Position numbers and translations under genes: made by a program | Notes under the pieces: generated by a model | Databases searched by the model: none | Seen by the model: only the letters and a program-made list of their open reading frames with translations | What the model was told of the DNA's origin: nothing | Shown here: positions 10,901-20,500 of the stretch, piece after piece | Position numbering within the stretch: the stretch's first letter is position 1 | Layout: every line of letters starts with the position of its first letter | Assembly: GCA_963575645.1 (NCBI GenBank) | Contig: OY754465.1 | Coordinates: 36,715,501-36,779,500, forward strand | Source of the DNA: Xanthostigma xanthostigma | Lineage: Eukaryota; Arthropoda; Insecta; Raphidioptera; Raphidiidae | Reading direction: 5' to 3' | DNA: 64,000 nt

Positions 10901-13900
10901 GCTAGAGTAGCAGTAGGCAAAAAAATATTGTTATTGCGAGCCGTCACTCGCGGTTTTACTCGTGTCAATATTGGCTTTTTGACCATTCTTCAACTCCTTT
11001 CAGCAAACGTGCATTATAACATTTGATTGTAATAATTAGATAACGAAAGTCAATAGTAATTTTTATAAAGATACATTTAATTCCCTCGCAGATATTTCAA
11101 ATATAAATATCAAATATTATAATCATTAGTGTATGTTTATTTTCGCGCTTTTTGTGTTAAAAATATATATTTATGGAGGTTGATCCATTACAGTCCCAAT
11201 CAAAAGTAAGTCGAATTCTAAATGGGAACTTTTCCATAATAAATTTTTACAAAAGGGTGTAAGTCGATGATACCAATAAATTATTGTCATAATAAATAAT
11301 TTTTTTTTAATATTATTAATTATTTCAGTATTTTACTTAATTTGTACAAAGTTAGGTTAGAAAAATAAATTTATGTAAATATTTGTATTTTACATATTAT
11401 TTGCAGTAAATAATTTAAAAAATATAGTTTAAAAAAAACTAAAAAACACGCTTTATATCGAACTAAAAAGTAAAAAATAATTTTTTTAAAATAAGCTTAA
11501 AAAGCGTTGGGCGCTCGATGTACGAAAATGTGGAACAAAGCGCCCCACGCTTTTTAAGCTTATTTTAAAAAAATTATTTTTTACTTTTTAGTTCGATATA
11601 AAGCGTGTTTTTTAGTTTTTTTTAAACTATATTTTATTTTTCACTTTTTAGTTTGAGGATCTATAAAAGAATTTATTAATCCTGGGGGTCCTAATAGTCC
11701 GGGGGCCAGCGACCTATTTAGGTCGTCCATTTCCGCGCGGCTGAAAGTCTCGTAAAATGCTCAGACAGTAGTACCATATAGCATAGTGGTCGTCAGCTGC
11801 GCCAGTATCGGTGGAATAGCCTCCCACGCACGGTTAAAAAGATAATATTTTGTATATCCAAATCTTTGACAAACGTCTGTTAGGTACATAGGTATCCATG
11901 ACTACTTATTAAAAAATTGTTCGTTATTAATTTTTCATTAAAATTCGATAATTCAAACTCCATTCTATTAGAAAGTAGATATTATACTAGTTAATTCATA
12001 TATTTTTTAGATTATTTCTAAAGAAGATCCAAATCCGGATCGAAACGTCATCTAGTGAAATATTGATTTATAATTTATTATTTTTTGTCAATATAGGGTA
12101 TAGTCTGAAAAAAATTGGTCGATAATTTTATTTATTTGAATAATATTTTTTATCATTACCTATCGATTGAAAACTTGTCAAAAGATAGTTATTAATGATC
12201 TTTCATAAAGAAAACGTCAGCTGGCTGTACGATGGTGGATGTTACGTCAGCTGATCATACGAACTTGACGAAATTAATATGAATTCAGTCATTCCCTATC
12301 ACATGAAACTTTCTCAAAAGGTAGTTTTTATAATATTTAAAATAAATACAATCGTCAGCTGCTTGTTTAATGGGGGAAAGATTGTCAGCTGATACAAAAA
12401 AGGGTGTGGTAGAAGAGACAGTTGGGAACGTCGATATTTTGGCGGCAAAGCTGTAAAACGTCGATAGCAATCGCTATGATACAGTTGAAAATCATTAGGT
12501 TGTTCAGGAAGTATTACATCTCTTGCTGCTAAATTATTATTTTTCCGAATAGTGGGTATATTACGGCACTTGCACAAATTTTCTTCATTGAATAATTTTA
12601 ACGTTGAATTTTTCTTTTGACAAAATACACAAAAATTCCAGCCAATTGGGTGACGGGACCACTTCAAAAATGTTGACATCTTATTATATTAAAGAATTTC
12701 TGATATCGCGTGAGGTGACGTGGGTAATGGATCGTATTCAATATGATATTTGCTATTCGTTGCCATGGTTAGCTACATAATATTATGTTCCACGTCATGT
12801 AAAAGTTAATCAAAGCATGCCGAACTAGTATATTTCTGACAGATTTATAAAACAAAAAAGCGGCTGATTTCTTTATTTTCAAAATATTTCCGAAGCTATA
12901 AAGCTACCTATTCCCCCGATAGTGCCGCAGCTGACGGCCACGATGCTACATAGTACAACTGTCTAAAGCTTTTTACGAGTCTTTGAGGCATGCGGAAATT
13001 GGTAAGAAAAACCTGTTACTGGCCCCCGGACTATAATAAGGATAATGGGAAACTGTTATCAAATTATTGCATTGTCATCGGTCCTTGATACGTATGCAAA
13101 GTTTCAAATTAATCAGACTTCGGGAAATTGGTGAAAATTATGCTCAAAGATTCCGTTACATGCATACATACATACATAGTTAGTTAGTTAGTTACAACCC
13201 AAACTAATATAAAGCGTTTAAAAAGAAATTAGAAATAATAAAAATTAAAATTAAATCATTAAAAAGTTGAAAATTCGGTTAAAATTGTCATTAATAAAAG
13301 TCCATAATTGAAAAGTGCTAAGGTTTAATAATTTTTTTTATTGATTAAAAGTCTCCTAATTAAACGGGAAAAAATATTAAAATATGCGTAAGACATCAAT
13401 GCTTTACATAGTTAGTTTTTGGAACTGCTGACATTATTTGGTTATTTGCAAAAAATTAAAATGTACCGTTTGTGACTTTATAAATCTCCTAATGATTTTG
13501 GATTTTTTACAGAAAATTTTGTTATAAAAATCGATTAAAAAAACTTTATTTCAGATTTTTTTCATTATCTTCGTAAAACGGCTCAACCTCCTTAAAATTT
13601 CTATTGCAGGTCTATTTGCTTATTAACAATAAAAAAGTCCGATCAAAACCAATAGTTTTTACTGTTTCCAGTGTCATATTTGAAATTTTATTTTTTTTAG
13701 TCGGGATGCGTAACTGGTGGCAGTGATAAAACGGTAAAATTCTGGACGTTCGAATTGATTGTTGATGAGCAGACCGAATGTAAAGCAAAAGTTTTAACTC
13801 TTATTCACAAAAAAACTTTGAAGCTAGAAGAAAATGTTTTATGTGTTAAAATATCTCCGAACAATAAATTTATTGCCGTGGCACTTTTAGATTCAACTGT

Positions 13901-15480
13901 TAAAATATTTTTCGTCGATACCTTTAAGGTAAGAATTAATTTTAATTTAAATTTCAAAAGCTTCGTCTCAAATCAGTGATTACAAATAAACTTTCAATCA
14001 AATCACATTAGCTGCTTGCTTGTCATTTTACCAACCTTTCATTGGAAATACATTTTTTTTCAGTTTTATTTGTCTTTATACGGACATAAATTACCTGTAC
14101 AATGCTTGGATATTTCATCCGATTCTGCTTTGATAGCTACGGGATCGGCAGACAAGTGTGTAAAGTTGTGGGGTCTAGATTTTGGTGATTGTCACAGATC
14201 GTTACTCGCTCATAGCGATAATGTGATGACTGTACAGTTTGTACCGAAAACACATTATTTCTTCACTTGCGGCAAGGATGGAAAAGTTAAACAGTGGGAC
14301 GGAGATTCAGGAGAAACTATTATTAATCTTCAGGTAAATTTTTTACTACGATCATGTGCTTCGAAGCTTTGGCATACGTCTATTCCTGTTTTTATCATAA
14401 TTGATATTTGTTTTTAATACAAATTTCAGGGTCACTCGGGTGAAGCTTGGTTTTTATCGGTTAGTCCAAATGGTAAATTCGTTGTATCAAGTGGTTCAGA
14501 TCGCGTGCTCCGATTATGGGAACGAACAGATGAGATACTCGTCCTTGAAGATGAAAAGGAATCTGAACGTGAACAAGAAGCCGGACTCGCTACCGGTGAA
14601 GAAACTGTAACACCAGGAAAGGGCGTAGTCAGTTTGGCTAGCAAGAAAACTGTTAGCAGTGAAGAAGCTGTAAGTAATTAAAATGTTGAGAAACGATTTT
14701 GTATTTTTAAAACAATATTTTAATTTTATCATTTTTTTTAGGCAAGTTTAATTCTAGAATGTCTGGAAGTTAGCACGAAATATAATCAAGAATTAGCGGA
14801 CAGCAGAAATTCCAGTACAGTAGCTAAACCTCATCTTCCCCCAGAAATGCAAGTTTATCAAGTTGACACTACTGATGATTACTTACTGGAAACTCTTAAA
14901 AGAGTGCGCTCAAGGTAAATGCACTAGGAGATACTTTTTTCGGATTTTATAAAAGAAAGGGGAAAAAATGTAATTATTTTTAATTTCTGTCATGATTTCA
15001 ATCATTTCTTTTATAGTGAATTGGAGGAAGCGTTGCTTTTGATGCCATTTACAGATGTGTGTGCATTACTTCATATTTTACCGCGCTTAGCAGCACGTGG
15101 TGATAATCCTGAACTTATTGGCCGTATTTCAGTATTTTTACTGAAACTTCATGCGGGACCTATTAGAGCAACACCTTCACTACTTGGATCTCTAAAAGCA
15201 CTGAGTAAATACACAATGACTCGAGCTCAGGAATTACGAGTAAGTTTTAAACAAAACATCTGTAAAATATTTATAATAATTATTTTAATTTGAAATGACT
15301 TTTCGTTTCCAGGATATTGTAGGTTACAATTTACACGCTTTACAGTGGATACAGCGTGATATAGAAACAGCACAAGGTGTTCAATTATTTAGAGATGCAA
15401 CAATAAACAAAAGAGCTCAAGATAAAAAACGAAAGCAGAGAGAAAGATCAAAACGAGCACTTGTAGTTTTAAATTCTTAA
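7917..15480 (+). CDS. WDR3: WD repeat-containing protein 3 (Utp12/Dip2), small-subunit processome
   Basis: WDR3/Utp12 is a U3 snoRNP component needed for 18S rRNA processing in the nucleolus. Twelve exons join in frame: 7917-8087, 8147-8356, 8912-9109, 9664-9846, 9933-10132, 10252-10792, 13701-13928, 14064-14333, 14430-14669, 14742-14914, 15017-15239, 15313-15480. The product is 934 residues, close to the roughly 940 of vertebrate WDR3. Two blocks of WD repeats are evident, with GH..V and xKxW/VxIW signatures such as SDSELRVW and GSADKCVKLWG. They are separated by a lysine-rich then acidic linker near residues 310-335. The Utp12 domain is at about 805-905 (ELEEALLLMPFTDVCALLH), and the tail is basic. 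AATAAA follows the stop at 15483. Introns 2 and 6 carry transposons; intron 6 (2.9 kb) is almost wholly repeat. The start fits the family, MGLTKQYLRY. Confidence 0.95.
8498..8628. mobile_element. Small MITE in WDR3 intron 2
   Basis: The inverted ends are GCAGCCAGCAAACGGTTTCG and CGTTACCGTTTTCTGGCTGC, with further pairing through ACCGTCA. It lies about 40 bases before a family A copy in the same 555-base intron. Confidence 0.65.
8665..8878 (-). mobile_element. Family A repeat, copy 2, in WDR3 intron 2
   Basis: A full-length minus-strand copy from TTTGACGTGATAACGTCTTA to ACAGACAACCAATTTTTT, with T-rich flanks on both sides. It ends 33 bases before the exon 3 acceptor. Confidence 0.85.
9225..9590. 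repeat. Probable dispersed repeat in WDR3 intron 3
   Basis: The segment with GGTTGCACTCCGGGAGTGCC at its left and GTACAACGCCGC followed by AAGTTTTCACTTC at its right has the look of an insect dispersed repeat. No second copy is in the window and the ends are not defined. Confidence 0.35.
11688..13032 (-). mobile_element. Element with ~130-bp inverted ends and ORF remnant
   Basis: The ends share AGTCCGGGGGCCAG and then about 110 bases of imperfect inverted repeat. That includes CTCGTAAAA, ACAGT, TAGCAT.GTGG and CGTCAGCTGCG, down to ATCGG near 11811 and 12917. Inside are a minus-strand reading frame (12314-12679) and several GTCAGCTG octamers. The 12640-12900 part is homologous to family B copies at 42020-42300 and 59500-59740. 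Confidence 0.6.
12314..12679 (-). pseudogene. Transposon-borne zinc-binding-like ORF fragment
   Basis: A 121-codon frame starts MSTFLKWSRHPIGWNF and contains CVFCQKK, a further C-x-C and YHSDCYRRFTALPPKYR, so Cys/His spacing suggests a zinc-binding module. The last part after PPKYR looks non-coding, and a splice or break is likely there. The same N-terminal peptide survives at 42016-42076 (minus) and, without its ATG, at 60024-60066 (plus). It thus belongs to the mobile family and not to WDR3, whose intron it occupies antisense. No function is assigned. Confidence 0.45.
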
Positions 15481-15500
15481 ATAATAAAGTTTTTTTTTAA
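15480..15500 (+). terminator. WDR3 polyadenylation signal
   Basis: AATAAA at 15483-15488, immediately after the stop codon, followed by a T-rich stretch. Confidence 0.65.
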
Positions 15501-15722
15501 CTATTCGATTTTTTTATTCAGAGCCATTGTTTTTTTTTTTTCGATACCCAAAATATGACTATTTTCTACGTGTACCAAAGGTCCTTAGTCTCTTCTCTAT
15601 GGTCCTTAGTGGCTGTAAGCACATTTGATGAGCGATTTGACAGGAAGGTGTGGCAACCACATTTTACAATACTTCAATTTTCTATCATCAGACGTCAGCG
15701 TCAAATCTCAATTTCTAAATAT

Positions 15723-16072
15723 ACAGTGGACCTCCGGTAATCCGGCCCCTGTCTAATCCGGCACCCCCTGTAATCCGACATGCTCTATTATTTATTATTG
15801 AATATTTTTTTGACAATCTTCTCTAACGCATGATTGAACAAGTTATAACTAATTGTACGCACCACCACCATTGTGCCCGACGCATAGGGTATTGTTTTGA
15901 TTCTGATGTTGTCGTCACAAGCTCAGAAGCGAAAGCACAAAACACTGACAAATAAAGAAAAATGTGATATTTTAGACAGCCTAAATCTTAGGCAGTACTC
16001 TATAATCTGACAAATTCAATGGTCCGACACTGCTCTGCAAAATGTTTTTCGGATTACCGGGGATCCACTGTA
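15723..16072 (+). mobile_element. Pogo-like element with CENP-B-type transposase remnant
   Basis: The ends are CAGTGGACCTCCGGTAATCC and GGATTACCGGGGATCCACTG, flanked by TA on both sides, as in Tc1/mariner-pogo elements. From an ATG at 15906 a short frame reads MLSSQAQKRKHKTLTNKEKC and then DILDSL. This matches the start of the CENP-B N-terminal DNA-binding domain found in pogo/Tigger transposases. The frame stops within about 35 codons, so this is a deleted relic. Confidence 0.7.
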
Positions 16073-16504
16073 TTAATAAATTGGTTCAATGGAATTAGTT
16101 GGATGACAAATAAATGAAACAATTCATCAGAATTAGAAAATATACTTTCATAGAGAAAATTATTTACATGATATTCATAATTGGATAATCATAAAACAAT
16201 AACATTTTAATAAAAAAAACATACTTCACAATAATTATAAAAAAATTATATGTGATCAGAATCCAAAATTACAACTATTTACAATATTTTGTAGACAAAA
16301 CAACGTAACTATTTTTTTAAAATGTGTTTATTTACATTTTTGTTGAAAAAAATCAATGAAAAAAATTCTTTAAAAAACATAGATCAATAGCCAATTATTA
16401 TTACATCAATCGGGAAAAACTTCAAAAACATCGTTAACATCTAAACAGTTTGACAGATTTAAATAAAAGGCTTGTGAGAAATACATTTGAGTTTTCATCA
16501 AAGT

Positions 16505-16772
16505 TGTGTTAGGTAAATAACGTTTGTTGGCACCTTCGAAATTGTTAAAGCTTTGTCAGCGATACAGAATTCTTTACACACAACTGCGTTTGTTGATCAG
16601 ATTCTCGGACTCTAGACTGATTAAACTTAATACTAGGACCCTAGAACTGCTAAAATCAAGCTTGAAGAGTCTGACAATTTGGCCAGTAAACAGTCTGTTG
16701 TGTCCAAAGAATTCCGTATTGCTAACAAAGGCTTTAGCAGTTAGGAACTTCCCAACAAACACGCCTAATATA
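16505..16772. repeat. Imperfect inverted-repeat element between convergent genes
   Basis: Left-side stretches such as GTTTGTTGG, CAGCGATACAGAATTCTTT and CACACAACTG return inverted on the right, near CCAACAAACAC and AAAGAATTCCGTATTGCT. It is an old MITE, and the short frames in it are not genes. Confidence 0.45.
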
Positions 16773-16779
16773 AATGGAA

Positions 16780-17450
16780 CATAGGTACATTGAGATGCAC
16801 ATTTATATTAGAAAAAGAAATAACAAAACAATGTTTTACCTATGATTACACATTTTTTGGGGAGCTTTTATCATTGCTGATTTCCGACATAACAAGTTAT
16901 AGAAACGAAAAATTTTAAGTGTGACTTCCACAAAGAAGTCTATATTGTAAAATTAGAATTAAAAAGTTATAATATAGAAAAAAAATACAGTCATATACAT
17001 ACAGGTATTTGATAATTATAAAAACAAAATAAATAAGCAATTTTTCGAAACACTGTTGCCAATTATGTCTCAATAATTAATAAAAATAAGTATTAAATCG
17101 TAACTTTTTTTTATCCATGCCTTTTTTTAATTACTAATCATGATTCTTTGCATGCAAAATAACAAATGCTAAATGTAAATTACTCATATTCAAAAAAGTT
17201 CTATAGGACGCAATCTTTCAATAGTGAGATAGAAAACAAGACAATATATTCTTTCTATCGCAGATAAATGATGTACGCTTGCGCGGTATACATTTGTCAG
17301 CAAATAGAAATTGAACATATCTGCGTTTTATAGGAACTTTGATATTGTATGAGAGTACTTAAAAAAAATCACATTGAGCAAAGAAAAGAAAAAAATCGTC
17401 CATTTTATAATTAAACGAATTATAATTAAAGCTCTTTTGTAATTAAAATT
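16780..17450. other. AT-rich intergenic stretch between WDR3 and l(3)mbt
   Basis: No gene, RNA gene or repeat end recognised. It separates two convergent genes. Confidence 0.5.
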
Positions 17451-17454
17451 AACA

Positions 17455-17460
17455 TTTATT
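17455..17460 (-). terminator. l(3)mbt polyadenylation signal
   Basis: AATAAA on the minus strand, 46 bases after the stop codon. A short 3' UTR is implied. Confidence 0.6.
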
Positions 17461-17506
17461 GCTATACGGGGACGCTAATAAATGGCTTCAGACTTGTAAA
17501 TCATAT

Positions 17507-20500
17507 TTAACTATAAAGCAGAGAATTCTGTCTTAACAACATAATACTATTATACAGTTTAATTGCGGGTCCAAGTTTAAAACCTAAAATCGATACAAGA
17601 TCACTTTGTGAAAGCATCAATAACGATTCACCGTCAATTTTATGTTTACTAAACAAACAACTCAGTTCTTTACAACTAGGGATATTGTTAACGAAATTAA
17701 CAACTTCTTCTTCGTTCCACGTTAGAGGATTTGTCGCATTATTAATGTAGTTTTTAAGATTTTTCGAATGTTTTTCCCAACAAAATGGCGTTATATTGTT
17801 GGGATCAGGAATCACTGCAGGATCGAAATTATCTTGATGTACATTTTTCAAAATAATTGACTCAGTCGATTTTAACTTAATGTTGAAATTGTTCGATGAA
17901 TCGTCATCGTCCGGTGATTGTGCGCTGCGCTTTCGTTTTTTCTTACTAACTTTTTTACCTTTTTCGTCACTTTCATCCCCGCTGTCAGCTGGTTTCCGTT
18001 TTGGTGGACGAACTATTTTTACTGTCGAATCTGCTGCAATTCTGTATAAAAAAACATTTAAATCTAAAATGTATATTTTAAGAGAGACGTTATTTTATTA
18101 GAGTCTGACCGAAGAATCGCCTTCGACCACTTTCGATAAAACAATTGGCTCAGGTTGAAAACAAATCGAAGATTTTTCAAGGTTCTTTGTCTATAATAAA
18201 ATTAAAATGTAAATTGCTAAAAAAATAAATACTTTATCTTGAACTAAATACGCTTTTTTAATTTTTTTCCCTTTAGCTTCAGTTGAACGTGAAAATTAAA
18301 AATTCAGCTTCAGATAAAAAAATCGGCTTTGATCAGACTAGTTTACCGATTATATAGTTTACCTTTTTGGTTCTCTAGAAACAGGTACAGCTTCTTCAGG
18401 TTTCTCAGTTTGACTTTTAGATGCTAATCTGTCCGGTATAAGATCTTTATTCAAATTTTCATCTGAATAAGGACACGAAGACTGTGAATGATGGGTGTCA
18501 TGGTGTGGCCCTTTTGCATGGCCCAATCCACGACAACCAGGCGTACTGCATTCTGAGTTATAAATATCTTCTGGAGCTGTGTAAAAAAAAATTCACAAAT
18601 AATAAAAAAAAAAACTACACTTAAAATATAACTAAGAGATTGACACAGGTATCAACTGACTGATTCAACTTGAAATTAAGTTAGTATGTCATATTAGAAT
18701 TTCAGTTGATTTTATTTTAATCACTGTTACGAAATGTCAAATTTATGAACTGTTAACATAAACAAAAGAAAAAAACCAGATTCTTACTTAGCGGTGGCTG
18801 CAGCGGATGTGAAGTCTTAGAGCACCAGCCCATCGGATGAATATCTGTACTATTATCATCGATCCAAAAACTGTATTTGTCAGGCCAGCCGTCAAAACTA
18901 ATTCTTATCTGGTGATCTTTTACATCATCTACCGTAGATACTCGGATAAATTTAGGAACTCTAGGATCGACACATTCTAACTTCATCCCTTTTCTAAAAC
19001 CGCTCGGTGGACGTTGTTTGAACGCTCTAGCAGGCGCAGCCTGAGATTTTGTTACTTTTAAATACTCTTCCCATGAAAAATTTTCGGGATCTTTAAAATC
19101 TGAAAAACAAGAAAAGCGTCGTACTGAAAAAATAATTTTCAAAAATTAATTAGGATAATATCAAAAACACTATTGTTAGCATGTAATTTATGTTATAAAA
19201 AAGTAAAATAATCAATCTTCTCCAACTCGATCTCCTTGAACTATAGGGACAGAGTACATCTTGATTATCAACACACTGCAGCGGACTTGATTGATACTAA
19301 TTTGATGAATGATATTGCATTAATAATTATTTCAATGTCAAATGTTATATTTATTTTTGAAGACTACCAACTGCCAGGATTATTTTTAAATATTGAAAAT
19401 CAAATCAATATTTTGCCAGTTCTCGAATTAGAATCAGAGAATTGAGGGTTTGTCATCAATGTCGACAATGGTTGGCCCTGAACCTAGGTCCCAGACAGTT
19501 GTCTAGGTGGCAAAAGTCCTTCCAACAAATTTAGGTACTGGTACATAATACATATTATGATTAATAAATAGGCTAATAAATGATGCAGAATACAACTGGG
19601 GCATAAATTTTGAATCCTGACTGGGGCGCATGAAATCCTTGAGGCAGCCCTTCTAGTAATAGACAAATCATAATAGCGCCATATATGCAACAGCATCTCA
19701 ATGAGCTCGGCTATTTTTACATCTCCTCGACGTTATAGGACAATTTTTTTAACAGGCTACCAATAATTTTGAAAGCAAAATTGAAAATTTTCTCTTATGT
19801 AATCAGCGTTGTATAATTGGTGTATCTTTGTATTTTTATATAATTGGCAATTAATACCTGTAAATTTTATATAGTGGATTGTGAGAGTCGGAAAAACGCG
19901 AAAATGGTAAATATTTTGAGCCGTAATGAAACTACCCTCCCCCCCGTTTTCGAGGATGCTGAACACGATGGCGGCGTCAGAATTTCTCGTTGGGGTTGCC
20001 CAACCCAACGAGAAATTCTGACGCCGCCATTGTGCTCAGCATCCTCGAAAACGGGGAGGGGGGCAGGTAGTTTCATTCTGGCTCAAAATATTTACCAGTC
20101 CTCCGACTTACACACGCCACTAATAGCTTTTTAAAGCATGCTAATAAATCACATCATATTTAATAACATTTGAACAATTGTTATGACGTCAAACATTCTA
20201 TTATTACCAATAGAATCCCCTAGTGTGCTGGTAATCAACTTAAGATATGAAAATTCTTTATTCATAGATATAAAAAAATTAAAGCGCTAGCAGATTACCA
20301 TTAGGTGGTGTTAAATGGTGTCCTTTTTCATCACACCATCCCACAGGATGTATATATGGTGAAGCTGGATCAGCCCAATAATCATAAATCTCATCCCAAC
20401 TGTCAAAATGAACTAAAATACGATTGTCCATTATATCATTTACGGTAGCAACACAAATCAGCGAGGAGTGTTTTCGATCCACGGCTTCTAATTTCATTCC

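Larger units (their letters stand above)
11400..13220. mobile_element. Palindrome-bearing repeat in WDR3 intron 6, split by another element
   Basis: 11424-11632 is a near-perfect palindrome: AACTAAAAAACACGC, TTTATATCGAACTAAAAAGT and AAAATAAGCTTAAAAAGCGT return inverted. The right part, 13060-13205 (TGCATTGTCATCGGTCCTTG, GAAATTGGTGAAAAT, CTAATATAAAGCG), matches 63250-63390. The family is therefore also present at 62968-63400. In this copy an element with TAGTCCGGGGGCCAG ends (about 11688-13032) separates the two parts. Confidence 0.6.

Noticed and set aside
16524..16784. 86-codon plus-strand frame after WDR3
   Set aside because: Lies wholly in an old inverted-repeat element.
18110..18195. Possible extra l(3)mbt exon (LSKVVEGDSS-like frame)
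   Set aside because: The attractive frame does not fit the phase of its neighbours. Joining 18363 to 18041 directly keeps frame, and the stretch is bounded by small inverted repeats.
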